The notes: a model not told the origin generated them from the letters alone. DNA of 64,000 nucleotides from Paenibacillus sonchi (GCF_016772475.1 NZ_CP068596.1:192224-256223); one strand, 5' to 3'; numbered from the stretch's first letter, positions 24,195 through 35,551 are shown. A program made the numbers and translations.

Positions 24195-24600
24195 CTAGGC
24201 TCCACCGTATTCCCAAATTTGCCCAGGCATAAGCGTGGTTAGATTGATCCGTGGCCGTCTCAGGTGCTTTCCCCTTTTCTTGGCTTCAGCAATCCCTTCA
24301 GCCTGCGCCTGTTTGATCCCCTTACGTTCTTCTTCAGCCAACCAACTTAGGATCTGAAGCACCAGATCCATAATGAGCTGCCCGATCCCCTCTAGCTCCT
24401 GATACTTGCACGTATCAAGAATTGGAATGTCGATCACCACGATATGAGTTTTCGCATCGATCAGCCATTGCCACTCTTTTAAAATCTCCTGCTTGTTCCG
24501 GCCAAAGCGATTAATAGACTTCACGAATAGCGTGCACCTTCTCACAGCACACGCTTGAGAAGCTGATACTCTGGACGCTGAAAATCTTTTCCGCTTCCCT
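24195..24600 (-). pseudogene. Serine recombinase fragment
   Basis: Reads DKGSGKDFQRPEYQLLKRVL and, after a stop and frame change near 24542, LFVKSINRFGRNKQEILKEW, LQILSWLAEEERKGIKQAQA and EGIAEAKKRGKHLRRPR. This is the middle of a resolvase/invertase catalytic domain; the N-terminal part with the active Ser is cut off at the boundary repeat (24601), and the C-terminal HTH is missing. Non-functional. Confidence 0.75.
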
Positions 24601-24775
24601 TATCGGGGTAGTACCAGAGAATCTGACACCACCCGCAAAGCGCACGGAAGTATATGTAAATGTCTGTGTGGAATATACGCTGAGCCCTCGGTCATGTCCA
24701 AGCTTGGCATTTTAATGTTTTAACTTCGTCACTGCTACCAGGGGAAGTACCAGCGTCGCTATCATCAGGTGCATA
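24601..24775 (+). repeat. Dispersed boundary repeat, copies 2 and 3
   Basis: GGGGTAGTACCAGAGAATCT then GACACCACCCGCAAAG at 24604-24642, and a degenerate GGGGAAGTACCAGCGTCGCT at 24744. With the inverted copy at 30208-30250 they bracket the endospore-appendage locus and recombinase remnants, 5.6 kb. A terminator AAAACCCTCCT/GGAGAGTTTTT is at 24798-24822; the rest to 24908 shows no gene. Confidence 0.5.
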
Positions 24776-24908
24776 CGAATGGGTATAAATATAAAAACCC
24801 TCCTAGGTGGAGAGTTTTTGCTATATTGATAGTACTAGCAACAGCCCGGTTCAAGTGTTATTCGTGCTACAGACCCGTTAAGGTGATTGATGATTGATAT
24901 TTCCTTTT

Positions 24909-25322
24909 TTAACTTATAGGATATCGAGGCGTTACGCATACTTCTCCCGTGATGTTCGGTGTAACCGCAGTTCCGGCTGCGATGGTTAATAGAATGGTGT
25001 CGAACCCAGTTTTTGTAAAACCAAAGCTAGTTCCTGGTGTAATGGTATCAGATTCAATAACGGTCCCCGTCGGGCCCCCAATAAGAAAATCTACCGTTAT
25101 CGACCTTCCGGCTGGAACTGAGCCAATCTTAACACTTCCAGAAACGAATAAGCTGATTGGATTCAAGTTATTACGATAAAGAATCTGGGTGATTGCAGCC
25201 GCGGTTGGTATAACATTGATCGGCGTACAAATTTGATCCTGAACAAACGTCACTTGGTTGCAGCAAGAAAAATTACTTTCAGCAACCATTGGAGCGCGGC
25301 TGGAAGAACATTTACAACCCAT
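24909..25322 (-). CDS. DUF3992 endospore appendage (S-ENA-type) subunit
   Basis: 137 residues. Starts MGCKCSSSRAP, then NFSCCNQVTFVQDQICTPIN with the paired N-terminal cysteines, followed by a jelly-roll-like core AAAITQILYRNNLNPISLFV, GPTGTVIESDTITPGTSFGF and a Cys near the end (GEVCVTPRYPIS). The order SCC - VQDQIC - TAAA - FDT - beta end matches Ena1A/B of Bacillus cereus, where cysteines cross-link stacked helical turns into very stable pili. GGAAGTG before the ATG; a SigK-like -10 CATAGGGTA lies about 40 bp upstream. Family call from memory of ENA sequences. Confidence 0.7.
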   Translation of the reverse strand: MGCKCSSSRAPMVAESNFSCCNQVTFVQDQICTPINVIPTAAAITQILYRNNLNPISLFVSGSVKIGSVPAGRSITVDFLIGGPTGTVIESDTITPGTSFGFTKTGFDTILLTIAAGTAVTPNITGEVCVTPRYPIS

Positions 25323-25538
25323 AAAGTCACTTCCCCTCTTTTTCCCTATTTCCGTACCCTATGTTACTTTCTCAAGTCCCAACCTGCCTGAGCGATTTCA
25401 CCAGGAAAATAGTCCATTTTCGGGTAAAAGGGGCGGTTTCACTATTTTTATTCAATTTGTGTGTTTAACCAAGGCCTTTAGTCGACTGTAACAATATACC
25501 GTTTATATATGGAACGTCCCGTTTGCGAAGGAGGTGTC

Positions 25539-25970
25539 ATGTCATTGGGGAGAAATGTTCAAGTCAATAAACAAACCACGATCGTTAAAGTAAATACGAA
25601 AATATCCTGCCGCTCAAGAAAGAAAAAGAAGCACTGCCGCAGAAAAAAAATAAAATGCTTTTGTGAAGAAGTGTGTGGTACGATCTTTCAAAAATGCGAT
25701 TCTAAACCGCAAGTTTACTTTAGAGCTGTAGAAATACGACCATCCGCTAATGTAAAAATACAGAACGATACTAATTGTGACATGGAAGCGATGATTAGAA
25801 CTCGGAAAAAGGAGATTACCCAAGTAATCGGACAATCCCAGCAAGTTTCTATCGTTGTCCCGTCCATATCCAGATTAACCATTGTATGCAATGGAGACGG
25901 TTCACAAGTATGCAGGGGGCGTTATGACATCAAGCTTCGCATTCGTACACACAGAACACATAGACACTAA
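25539..25970 (+). CDS. Cys-rich basic protein, candidate appendage/spore surface component
   Basis: 143 residues from ATG at 25539 with GAAGGAGGTGTC upstream. N-terminal part is very basic and Cys-rich (KKKHCRRKKIKCFCEEVCGT); the C-terminal part (SQQVSIVVPSISRLTIVCNG then VCRGRYDIKL) has strands and cysteines like DUF3992/ENA partners. Divergent from the ENA subunit gene, as expected for an anchoring or third subunit, but this role is inference. No signal peptide. Confidence 0.5.
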   Translation: MSLGRNVQVNKQTTIVKVNTKISCRSRKKKKHCRRKKIKCFCEEVCGTIFQKCDSKPQVYFRAVEIRPSANVKIQNDTNCDMEAMIRTRKKEITQVIGQSQQVSIVVPSISRLTIVCNGDGSQVCRGRYDIKLRIRTHRTHRH

Positions 25971-25987
25971 GCCACTTCCTTCTACAC

Positions 25988-26401
25988 TCACCTTCTCGCC
26001 TCTTGGTTGTTCCCATTGCGTGTACTCGTCACGAAGCCATACTTGGGGCTGCGGATCAGAGTCGAGTTGCCATTTTGAACAGAAAGTTTCCGAAACTCCG
26101 TCGCAGCGAGTTGTTTGGCTGTACAGGGATGGAGAAACAAGACGGAATCGACTAAAAATAAATGATCGTACCGCTCATCGATGGCATTATTCCAATAATG
26201 CGTCGTTTCGTTACGAATATATTCGTTTTGCCGCCCGGACCGTTTCACTGTAACTCGTTTTATAACTTTGGCGAAGTGACGGAGTAGTTCACTTGCCTGC
26301 TCGTCTTGGTTATCGTCTATAAAAAAGTAGCTGTATTCGATGATGGACTGCTGCTTTAAACGAGAAAGGGAAGATGAAAATTCCTGCAAGACGGCGGGCT
26401 T
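25988..26401 (-). pseudogene. Glycosyltransferase-like fragment
   Basis: Reads QEFSSSLSRLKQQSIIEYSY, FFIDDNQDEQASELLRHFAK and DERYDHLFLVDSVLFLHP, a GT-A-like nucleotide-binding section with an LFLVDSD-type motif (here DSV). It follows directly on the next glycosyltransferase remnant, lacks an obvious start, and stops early. Probably decayed. Confidence 0.5.
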
Positions 26402-27476
26402 TTAATGAACAGGACAGATGGATTCCAGATACTTTTGGTTATGCAATACGCGTGGATCGGTCGGCCGATAGGAACAGGCGATTTCGTTATGCTGATACGC
26501 CAATCGGTATTCGCCCATTCGGTCGTATTATACACAAAGTTGTAGGTGAGGCAGCCATGTTGAGCAGGCCGGGTTGAAAAAAAACTAAATTGCCTTTTGG
26601 CTGTTCAAGTTGGGTGGGCAGTTTGTACCAAAGATCGCCGTTTGCAGTTCGTTCTTCAGCAAAAAATGGTACCCTAGCCTACAACAAAGTTCAGCTCGGG
26701 GACCTTCATATTGAAAAGATCCTAACGCGCACTCCAATTCCGTCCTGGTCCCCCAGCTCATGGTAACAGTCCGCTAACTTCCCACAGGCTGAAATATTGT
26801 CTTCAACTCAGCCTTTCCCTGTGGCAAGAAATTTTTCGTAATAGTAGATCGCCTTCTCATATTTTTGATGATCTACAAGCTCATTCGCATAATAGTACAG
26901 GTCTCGTGGGGAAAACTCCTCTCCTCGGGATAAACGTTTTTCATAAATTTTTAGATTTCGGTCACTATCATGACGGAGGCTGTAATGGGTAACGGCAATA
27001 TCACTGTGCAGAATGTGTCCTCCGACTTCAAGATATTCATGGACCGCGCCGATCCATTGAAAATGTTTCGCTCTTTTCACGAGTCGATTTCGTTTTATGC
27101 TGAAGGTCACATTTCCAAATTCGTCGAAACCGAGATGATAGTGCATCGTAACGGAATCAACGGATGGGTCAAGCGTTTCCTTTAGAGTAGCCAGCTTCTG
27201 TCTTTCGCTCCCAGTTAAAAAATCGTCGGCGTCAAGCCAAAAAATATAGTCCATGTTGGCCAAGCTGAACGCATAGTTCCGCGCAGCAGCGAAATTCTCG
27301 ATCCACTCGAAATCAAAAATGTGGTTGGTATACTGACTTACAATCAATTTCGTACCATCCGTAGATCCCGTATCGACAATAATGATTTCATCTACGATGC
27401 CCCGAACGGAAGATAAGCATCGGCCGATACTTTCTTCCTCGTTTTTCACAATCATACATAGACTGATGGAAACCAA
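26402..27476 (-). pseudogene. SunS-type family 2 glycosyltransferase, frameshifted
   Basis: The N-terminal 223 residues are intact: VSISLCMIVKNEEESIGRCL, IVDTGSTDGT, FWLDADDFLTGSE (DxD motif) and RDLYYYANELVDHQKYEKAI. TTG at 27476 follows GGGGGTGAGCC; longer in-frame starts exist (to 27539). After a TGA at 26808 the homology continues in changing frames (ISACGKLADCYHELGD, SFQYEGPRAELCCRLGYHFL, HNEIACSYRPTDPRVLHNQK) to 26402. It may have glycosylated the adjacent collagen-like protein. Truncated product may still be made. Confidence 0.65.
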
Positions 27477-27553
27477 CAGGCTCACCCCCAAAAAGGCGTA
27501 TTGTTTAGGAGAAAATGTTGAACTTTCCTGATAATCCAAGCTGCGGCCACAAG

Positions 27554-28819
<1,266 letters not shown>

Positions 28820-29523
28820 TAAGGGAGTGTGGGCGGTCGGTGCGAACCGATATTGGAATCCGGATGATGACCTCCCCACCGATTTTGAGAAACGTCGAGA
28901 AGAGAACTACAAGACTCTAAAGCAACCATTGGATGCTCATGCCTTTAAAAAGACTCTGAAGCAATCGATGAAAGATGGGTTGGAGAAACTGGATCGTGGG
29001 CTATCCAAAAAGAAATAAGTTCGGATTACAGAGAAAGGAAACAGTTGGATCAGTTTGTCACCTTTAAAGCCACAAGCAAAACCCGTTAATCTATCCCGCG
29101 TAAAGACAGAGCTACTTCGACGCTGGCCGATGACAAGCCTTCTGGATATCCTGAAGGAGACGGATCTCCGTGTTGGGTTCACTGAACAATTCAAGACGGT
29201 CGCCGTACGCGAAACGTTAGATCGAAACACACTACAAAAGAGACTTATCCTGGCTCTATATGGGCTTGGAACCAATACAGGATTGAAACGCGTGAACGCT
29301 GGAGAACATGGAGAAAGTTACAAGGATCTACTCTACGTCCGGAGGAAAATCATCCATAAAGATAACCTACGCAACGCCATTCCGAAGTTGTTAATGCATT
29401 TTTTTCGCGTGCGGGTGCAAGAATTTTGGGGCGACACCCCAACATCCTGTGCATCGGATTCCAAAAAATTTGGCGCGTGGGATCAGAACTTGATGACAGA
29501 ATGGCATATTCGCTATACGCAAA
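28820..29523 (+). pseudogene. Tn3-family transposase remnant
   Basis: Reads VGANRYWNPDDDLPTDFEKR, QPLDAHAFKKTLKQSMKDGL, a stop at 29018, then SPLKPQAKPVNLSRVKTELL, RRWPMTSLLDILKETDLRVG, LYGLGTNTGLKRVNAGEHG and ASDSKKFGAWDQNLMTEWHI. The DSKKFGAWDQN part is typical of Tn3-family DDE transposases. Both ends are lost and there is an internal stop, so it is dead. It runs directly into the tyrosine recombinase. Confidence 0.85.
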
Positions 29524-30197
29524 GTGAAAGAACTGGCTAAGTATATCCGCGCGGAACGGCCAGACTATGCTTACCTTAAGAGCCCTTTCCAGCACCTTCG
29601 GGCAGAGTTGGAAGTCGAGGTGCCCAAGGCAACGAAGGAGCTCCCCTATGTACCCACCGAAAAGGAGCTAAAGCGATATTATGATGTTGTCTGGCAAGCT
29701 AAGAATTTTCAAGACATGATGATCGTCAAGACACTTCTGTATTCGGCCGTTCGAGTCAGTGAATTGATTAACATCAAGTTGGTCGATATTGATTTCCCTT
29801 ACTGCCAGATCCGCATTAATAATGGCATAGGGAGAAAGGATCGGATTGTGCCATTCCTTCAATCGTTTAAGGAAATGTTGGCCATGCATGCTGATACCAT
29901 GAAAAAGAAGCAAGCCGTATACCCTTTTGAATCATCATGAATAAGAAATATACCGATCGGGGAATCCGCAAAATCTTAGCCAAATATTCGGATGCTGCCG
30001 GTATGACTCAAAATTTGTCTCCACACAAGCTGAGACATTTCCTTTTAACCTGGTTAAAAAAACAGGGTATTGATAATGCGCTCTTACAACCGTATTCAGG
30101 TCATGAAAGCCGTAAGTCGTTGGAAGTCTATTCAAAGCTGGCGATCACCGATGCACAGCAGGAGTATAATGTGGTTATCAATAAATTCCCCATTTAA
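29524..30197 (+). pseudogene. Tyrosine recombinase, frameshifted in the catalytic domain
   Basis: First part (to 29940): VPTEKELKRYYDVVWQAKNF and LYSAVRVSELINIKLVDID with the first catalytic Arg. Second part (from 29937): [38 protein letters not shown] (HxxR) and [16 protein letters not shown] (His and Tyr). The parts overlap by 4 bp with ATGA in between and would be joined by a one-base shift. About 220 residues in all. The boundary repeat follows at 30208. Confidence 0.75.
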
Positions 30198-30203
30198 TTA
30201 CAT

Positions 30204-30686
30204 CTACTTTGCGGGTGGTGTCAGCTTCGCTGGTACTCCCCCAGGTGGTGGAAACGAAGATTTAACCGTTTCCCATATACCTAACTTCTTCAAAAAGGGG
30301 CGGGCATCATGAGAAAAATCCATGAAATACCGTTTTGGCCACTTAACATCAAAAATAAGAAGAACAGGCTTGTGGGTAGGATCCAATATTAAGAAAACGT
30401 CTTGAATCGAAGCATTAATCCATTTATTTTTCACTTGCACAGGGAAAATCGGAATTCGAAGGCAATAACCGTGTTGGAATTCCAAAATGTTCGTCCTATC
30501 CGCAAAGCCAGAGATGGACTGAAGCCATAGCCTCGCCTCAGCTTGTACAACGTGGGAACTTTCGAACTCTTGGATAGCCTCACCTTTCCTGATATCAAAC
30601 AAATCGACCATCGGTAAAGAAGAGGCCTGGGCAATGCTTGTTAGGAGCCCCATTGCAAAAAGAATTGGTAGTACTTTCCTTACCAT
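30204..30686 (-). pseudogene. Exported protein truncated at its C-terminus
   Basis: Start at 30686 after GTGGGGGGATC. Signal peptide VRKVLPILFAMGLLTSIAQA then SSLPMVDLFDIRKGEAIQEF. The last 15 or so residues are read from the boundary repeat (PPPGGVPAKLTPPAK), so the natural end is missing. Not recognised; probably a secreted or periplasm-facing protein of about 150 residues. Confidence 0.5.
30208..30250 (-). repeat. Dispersed boundary repeat, inverted copy
   Basis: On the minus strand GGGGGAGTACCAGCGAAGCT then GACACCACCCGCAAAG. Inverted relative to the copies at 8330 and 24603, so the DNA between 24603 and 30250 is bounded by an inverted repeat. Confidence 0.55.
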
Positions 30687-30880
30687 TAGATGATCCCCCC
30701 ACGATAGTCGTACTTGGTTGTTCCCATATAATTTACCCGCAATAACAAAACCTATACGACAAATAGAAAAAGGAGCCATTCCTGTAATGAATTAATTTGA
30801 GGTTTGAAAGAAAAAAGCGCCAACTGTATACTGGGAAACGTTCCGCCAAAGAACAAATTCCAGCGCAGGAGGCACTCAAC

Positions 30881-31425
30881 ATGAAGTATAAACAATCAAA
30901 GAAACAGAATCAACGGATTACACGAATTTCTGACAAGACCCTTGTCGTGGGCGCAGACATTGCTAAAGAAACGCATGTGGCTCGAGCCATCGACTATCGT
31001 GGGATTGAACTGGGGAAGGATTGTGTGTTCTCCAATACCCGTACTGGTCTGGAACAACTGGTGCAGTGGATGAAGGAGCTTCAGCAGGAGCATGCCAAGA
31101 GTGACGTCCTCTTTGGCATTGGGCCCACCGGACACTACTGGTTCACCCTAGCGGCGTATTTGGGACAACAAGGCATCTCTTTGGTCATTGTTAATCCGCA
31201 CCATGTACACAAAAGCAAAGAACTGGAAGACAACTCACCGACTAAAAGTGACTATAAAGATGCCAAAGTCATTGCCGACTTAGTGCGTAACGTGAAATAC
31301 AGCGAGCCGAAACTTCTCACAAACCTCCATGCAGATCTGCGGATTCTCATGAATCTTCGCGAGAAGATCATGGTAAACCTGGGGCAGGTTACAAAGACGA
31401 ATGCAGAACTGGCAGGATCGCTTTT
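30881..31425 (+). pseudogene. IS110-family transposase, N-terminal part
   Basis: Start at 30881 after GCGCAGGAGGCAC. Reads LVVGADIAKETHVARAIDYR (first Asp), DVLFGIGPTGHYWFTLAAYL and KSDYKDAKVIADLVRNVKYS. IS110 proteins have the tetrad DEDD; here the Glu expected in MEPTGHYW is Gly. Homology stops near 31425 where the HK gene tail begins. Inactive on both counts. Confidence 0.8.
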
Positions 31426-31464
31426 TCTTTTATTTCGCTTTATTCAACTATCATCGCTCGTAGG

Positions 31465-32589
31465 CTATTGTTTTTTTGGTTTTTTCAATAATGTAACGAC
31501 AAAGGAGGTTTTCCCCATTGAACTTTTCGCCTCAATTTCCCCGCCATGTAATTTAACGATACTTTTAGCAATAGCAAGTCCTAGGCCTGATCCACCCGTG
31601 TATTCAGAACGTGACTTTTCTACTCTATAAAATCTCTCAAAAATATAGGGGAGATCCACACTTGGTATTGCCTTTCCATAATTTTTCACTTCAACTTCAA
31701 CGGTTTGCCTCGAGTCACTTACTATAAGATCAATGTATTTTCCCTCTTTTCCATATCTCATAGCGTTTTGAATAAGGTTTTCAAAAACCCTGGCAATTTT
31801 ATTGCCATCTCCTACTATGACAGGACTATCAGTCGTTATGAATGTCCTCATCTGCATGCCCGCTTCTTGCATCTGAATCCTATGTTGTACAACTAATTGA
31901 TTAATCATTTCTTCAATATTAATAAATTGATCGCTTACAAGGGTTTCTTTGTTTTGAACATAGGTATATTCAAACAAATCATTTATTAAATGATGTAAGC
32001 GTTCGACCTTTGTATACACAATCTGTATATAACCTCGAAGCTCCACTTCGTCCCTATATTCATCTTCATTTATAAGATTCAAGTATCCGATGATAGAGGT
32101 TAGAGGTGATCTAAGGTCATGGGCAACATTCGTCACCAAATCATTTTTAATCTGTTCTGATCTTCGCTCTTCCTCAATGGCCTTCTGGGCTTGAATTACG
32201 ACATTATTAATGTGGGCAGCAAGTTCATCTAAACCAGCTTCCGCTCTCTCTTCTATTTTATAATCAAAATAACCGTTAGCAATAAGCTCAACTTCACGTA
32301 TCATACGATTAAATTCAGTTGAAATATAGCGCTTCTTTTCCATTCGATAGAACAAGAACAGATAGAAACAGAGAATCAAGACAAACAAAAGTACAAGTAT
32401 ACCCTTTCCCATTAGAGAAAAAAGGATACTCGCTATGAAATCTAACGCACTATACTGCTGCTCATAATAATAAATCGAAGGAAGTAGCATAGCTACCGTT
32501 ATCGTTGATGCTATTAGCGATAGCAGAGCATAGAGAATTGCTTTCCAAACTGGGATTGTTTTTATAATGAAAAACGTATTATTTTTCAA
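31465..32589 (-). CDS. VanS-like sensor histidine kinase
   Basis: 374 residues from TTG at 32589, overlapping the regulator gene by 11 bp. Two membrane helices (KAILYALLSLIASTITVAML; ILVLLFVLILCFYLFLFYRM), a HAMP-like linker, the H-box VAHDLRSPLTSIIGYLNL with phospho-acceptor His, N-box NLIQNAMRYGKEG and G-box GSGLGLAIAKSIVKLHGG. It would phosphorylate the regulator next door. Arrangement (R, S, then Z nearby) recalls glycopeptide-resistance regulation, but there are no vanHAX genes. Confidence 0.85.
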   Translation of the reverse strand: MKNNTFFIIKTIPVWKAILYALLSLIASTITVAMLLPSIYYYEQQYSALDFIASILFSLMGKGILVLLFVLILCFYLFLFYRMEKKRYISTEFNRMIREVELIANGYFDYKIEERAEAGLDELAAHINNVVIQAQKAIEEERRSEQIKNDLVTNVAHDLRSPLTSIIGYLNLINEDEYRDEVELRGYIQIVYTKVERLHHLINDLFEYTYVQNKETLVSDQFINIEEMINQLVVQHRIQMQEAGMQMRTFITTDSPVIVGDGNKIARVFENLIQNAMRYGKEGKYIDLIVSDSRQTVEVEVKNYGKAIPSVDLPYIFERFYRVEKSRSEYTGGSGLGLAIAKSIVKLHGGEIEAKSSMGKTSFVVTLLKKPKKQ

Positions 32590-33262
32590 TTTTATAACCA
32601 ACTCCCCAAACCGTTTGAATAATCGTTTCTCCTGTTGCAGCAGCAATTTTGTCTCTTAGGTTACTAATATGAACCATAACGGTCTTATTAGATCCTGATC
32701 CTATTTCATTCCATACCTTCTCAAAAATCTCTTCTGAGCCGAACACTCTTCCGCGATTTTTGGCTAACAAATATAAAATATCAAATTCAATAGCTGTCAA
32801 TCTTATTTCTTGTCCCTGAGCATGAACAGCATGGCTTTGTTTATCAATTTTCAAGGAGTGAATATAGATGCTATCTGGATCTTTAACCGTTGGTTGATAA
32901 TTAGCTCTGCGTAGTAATGCCTTTACTCTCGCTGTTAATTCCAATGGATTAAAAGGCTTGATCATATAATCATCAGCACCTGTCATCAAACCAACAATTT
33001 TATCCATGTCTTCTGCTTTTGCACTTAACATCAAGACTGGAATTTCATGCTCTTTTCGAATTTCTCTACAAACATCCAGTCCATTCATTTTAGGCATCAT
33101 AATATCTAATATCACGAGGTCAATAGAGTGACGCTCCATGAATTGAAGTGCTTCAAGTCCATCCTGCACTGTATAAATTTGATAGCTTTCATTGCGCAAA
33201 TACACCCCAATTAACTCGGCAATCTCTTTATCATCGTCTACAATAAGTATTTCGGTAGTCAT
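32579..33262 (-). CDS. VanR-like response regulator (OmpR family)
   Basis: 227 residues from ATG at 33262 after AAGGGGGAATAT. Receiver domain with ILIVDDDKEIAELIGVYLRN, phospho-Asp in LVILDIMMPKMNGLDV and Lys in MIKPFNPLELTARVKALLRR; winged-helix domain LTAIEFDILYLLAKNRGRVF and TVWGVGYKIEK. Target promoters unknown; the VanZ-like and exported neighbours upstream are candidates. Confidence 0.88.
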   Translation of the reverse strand: MTTEILIVDDDKEIAELIGVYLRNESYQIYTVQDGLEALQFMERHSIDLVILDIMMPKMNGLDVCREIRKEHEIPVLMLSAKAEDMDKIVGLMTGADDYMIKPFNPLELTARVKALLRRANYQPTVKDPDSIYIHSLKIDKQSHAVHAQGQEIRLTAIEFDILYLLAKNRGRVFGSEEIFEKVWNEIGSGSNKTVMVHISNLRDKIAAATGETIIQTVWGVGYKIEK

Positions 33263-33299
33263 ATATTCCCCCTTCAAAACCATGTCCAACGTCACCCTA

Positions 33300-33857
33300 T
33301 CATAATCTTATCTTATTCAATAAATTATTCCCATTGCTTCTCTTTAATAGTCCGTTTATTACTATATATCCCAAAATCGCTCCAACGGTATTGGCAATAA
33401 GATCATTAATATCTGTGCTCCTGCCGTTGCCAAAAACAATTCTAATCATCATCTGAAATACCTCAATGAATAAACTTAAAAAGAAACCGTGATAAGCTAC
33501 GTTTTTTAAGGAGTCAAACTTTCTATTGAGCAGTGGCAGATACACACCAAAAGGCATCAACATTATGATATTTAATACAAAGGTTTTTACGTCGATCGTT
33601 AATATTGGAATGAAATTAATCGTTTTGTACCCAGGAGTTAGATTAGCATATTTGCCAATATTCACATCGATGGGGAAGAACACTAACTGGATGACACACA
33701 GTAAGTAAATACTAAACGTTATTACTATAAAATATTGGCCTACATTTAGTTTTCTTTCTTTCCACGGAGCACCTACAATCAGATACAGAAGAACTAATAA
33801 GAATAAGGGTACCAGAAAATATGTTGATTGAATCGTAAACACAATGGATTGTTCCAC
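33300..33857 (-). CDS. VanZ-family membrane protein
   Basis: 185 residues from GTG at 33857 after AGGAGGAAATAAC. Four or five membrane helices, with the VanZ pattern INFIPI, NIIMLMPFGVYLPLLNRKF and GRSTDINDLIANTVGAILGY. VanZ-like proteins lower sensitivity to teicoplanin-type glycolipopeptides. Just upstream of the two-component genes and probably in the same operon. Confidence 0.85.
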   Translation of the reverse strand: MEQSIVFTIQSTYFLVPLFLLVLLYLIVGAPWKERKLNVGQYFIVITFSIYLLCVIQLVFFPIDVNIGKYANLTPGYKTINFIPILTIDVKTFVLNIIMLMPFGVYLPLLNRKFDSLKNVAYHGFFLSLFIEVFQMMIRIVFGNGRSTDINDLIANTVGAILGYIVINGLLKRSNGNNLLNKIRL

Positions 33858-33904
33858 GTTATTTCCTCCTAATTTATGTGACTGTCTTTCATTAATTTTG
33901 ACAA

Positions 33905-33945
33905 GAAAAATGGGACTGATTGAAACAGCCCCATTTTATCAATCC
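33905..33945 (-). terminator. Terminator of the DUF4179-like gene
   Basis: Minus strand: ATGGGGCTG ... CAGTCCCAT then TTTTTC. Confidence 0.7.
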
Positions 33946-33952
33946 ATCATGC

Positions 33953-34825
33953 TTATTTAGTAACCGGAATGATATGACCATCGATCGATATACTTGTGAT
34001 CTTCGCTGTATTAAAGAAGACTTTTTTTCCCTCTTGGTCTAAATTATAGTTCCATTTAAACCCTTGATCTAATGTGCTTGCCGAGCCTAAATGAAGTTCA
34101 GTATCCTTGCCATCTGACGTCGATATGCTAACTTTGGGGTTATATTTCGGTAATTGATCCGTTTGCCCATCTAAACGATTACCTTCAATGCCAATCCCAA
34201 TCGTAGAAATATTAATGGTTTGAATGGACAGCTTTTCTTGTTGCTGTGAAAGGGTCTGATCAATTCCGATATTGTACGATGTACTGCTCTCTTGTGCTGT
34301 AAATGTATTTTGGAATGGACCTTTAGCAATAACAGCTCCTGTATTATTCACTACTGCATCCGCCTTAATCGTAACTTTATTTCCTTTCAAAGGACTTGGT
34401 GTGTCGACATCAAACATGGCGATGATCTTTTTACCATCCTCTGTCACTCGTTGCTCCACCATGTAACTAGCATCCTTTGCCCAATTTAGTTCAGGCGTAG
34501 CAATGGCCGCATCTTGAGGGAAAACCGTGCCGTCTTCGTTCTCAAAAGAAACGATGATCATCGCACTATTTTCTCCAATAATGCTTTCTTCTACCGTTGT
34601 TTTAATCCCTGCCGTTACGTTAGATTGATTAATCAAAGTCGCAGAATCCCTAGAAATTTCGGTATTTCCATTTCCATTGAAAAACTCTTTGAAAACAGCC
34701 TTATCTGTTGAAGCTAGCGCTGAGGTCCCCATCGCCATTAATGATACTGCTGCTATCGCTGTACCCACTACCCACTTTTTCCTTGCATTCTTCGTTGTCT
34801 TATTACCATCCTGATTGTTGTTCAT
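33953..34825 (-). CDS. Exported DUF4179-like protein
   Basis: 290 residues from ATG at 34825 after GGAGGGATGTACA. Cytoplasmic tail NNNQDGNKTTKNARKKW, one membrane or signal segment WVVGTAIAAVSLMAMGTSAL, then an extracellular beta-rich part (NSAMIIVSFENEDGTVFPQD). DUF4179 proteins are usually anti-sigma factors with a partner sigma; none is next to this gene, so it may be a stand-alone surface protein or linked with the two-component system. Confidence 0.55.
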   Translation of the reverse strand: MNNNQDGNKTTKNARKKWVVGTAIAAVSLMAMGTSALASTDKAVFKEFFNGNGNTEISRDSATLINQSNVTAGIKTTVEESIIGENSAMIIVSFENEDGTVFPQDAAIATPELNWAKDASYMVEQRVTEDGKKIIAMFDVDTPSPLKGNKVTIKADAVVNNTGAVIAKGPFQNTFTAQESSTSYNIGIDQTLSQQQEKLSIQTINISTIGIGIEGNRLDGQTDQLPKYNPKVSISTSDGKDTELHLGSASTLDQGFKWNYNLDQEGKKVFFNTAKITSISIDGHIIPVTK

Positions 34826-35400
34826 TGTACATCCCTCCAATATTTTTTTGGTTGTGTTCTTGGTGAATGTACTTAGTATAAACAGCAGTTTCTAAGTTCC
34901 TTTAAAGAACGTTTAAAGATTTAGTAAATTTTCAGGGGAGATCACATAGAGTGGAATCGAAGAATACTTATACTATGCACTGCTGTCCACCGGCTATATC
35001 ACGAGAAAACTTGCCCTACTTGTGGTACGGTTCACCGCGATGGCTGGAGGGGCAAGTTTTAAGGCTATCCTTAGAAGTGGCCCTTTCTATCACCTCACAA
35101 GGTAGTCGAAGTAAACAAACTAAGGCATCTAAGTAGTCTGTATTAATAACAGAGTGACGGACAATGTATCTGGAGGGGATCAAGCTCATTTTAATTCTTA
35201 TTCACCCTTTGTTTACGCATGCCCAATTCTCCATCTCCCAGCCACCGGCTCCTTCATCATCATCCTCTTCTTCACTTTAACTACAGGATGAAATCCTGCG
35301 AATTCATGAGTCTGAGTGAGGATACTGAATCATTTCGAGGGAGCTTAATGAAGCATCGTTAGTCAAATACTTTATTTTTCAGTCTATTTTCTGACAGCTG
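34826..35400. other. Intergenic region with remnants
   Basis: Contains short coding scraps, for example HEKTCPTCGTVHRDGWRGKF near 35005, too short to assign. At 35365-35395 lies the AT-rich end of the MITE-like family (CAAATACTTTATTTTTCAGT then CTATTTTCTGAC). No intact gene seen. Confidence 0.35.
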
Positions 35401-35495
35401 GAGTAACCTCGCAGCAGGGCGTACCTGCTCTTAGGGGCCGCTCTTGCCACCTTAGAGCAGGTAGCATCAGCCCAATCGTTCTTCAGATATTCGCT
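35401..35495 (-). ncRNA. Large structured RNA candidate, copy D (5' domain only)
   Basis: Only the part around ACCTGCTCTTAGG/CCTTAGAGCAGGT is kept. Compared with copy A (ACCGGCTC/GAGCCGGT) one base pair is changed on both sides (G-C to T-A), a compensatory change that supports the stem. It joins the end of a MITE-like element at its right border. Confidence 0.5.
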
Positions 35496-35505
35496 TCGGC
35501 CAAAT

Positions 35506-35546
35506 TAAAAAAAACGCCCAAGTGGAACAGCTCCACCTGAACGCTT
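35506..35546 (-). terminator. Terminator of the small membrane peptide gene
   Basis: Minus strand: AGCGTTCAGGTGGAGC pairs with TTCCACTTGGGCGTT, followed by eight T. Confidence 0.75.
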
Positions 35547-35551
35547 TTGAA

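Noticed and set aside
31465..34825. Glycopeptide resistance cluster
   Set aside because: VanR, VanS and VanZ-like genes are present, but no vanH, vanA/B ligase or vanX; so regulation of another target is as likely.
34951..35136. Zinc-ribbon-like scrap CPTCGTVHRDGW as transposase remnant
   Set aside because: Too short and without flanking homology to assign.
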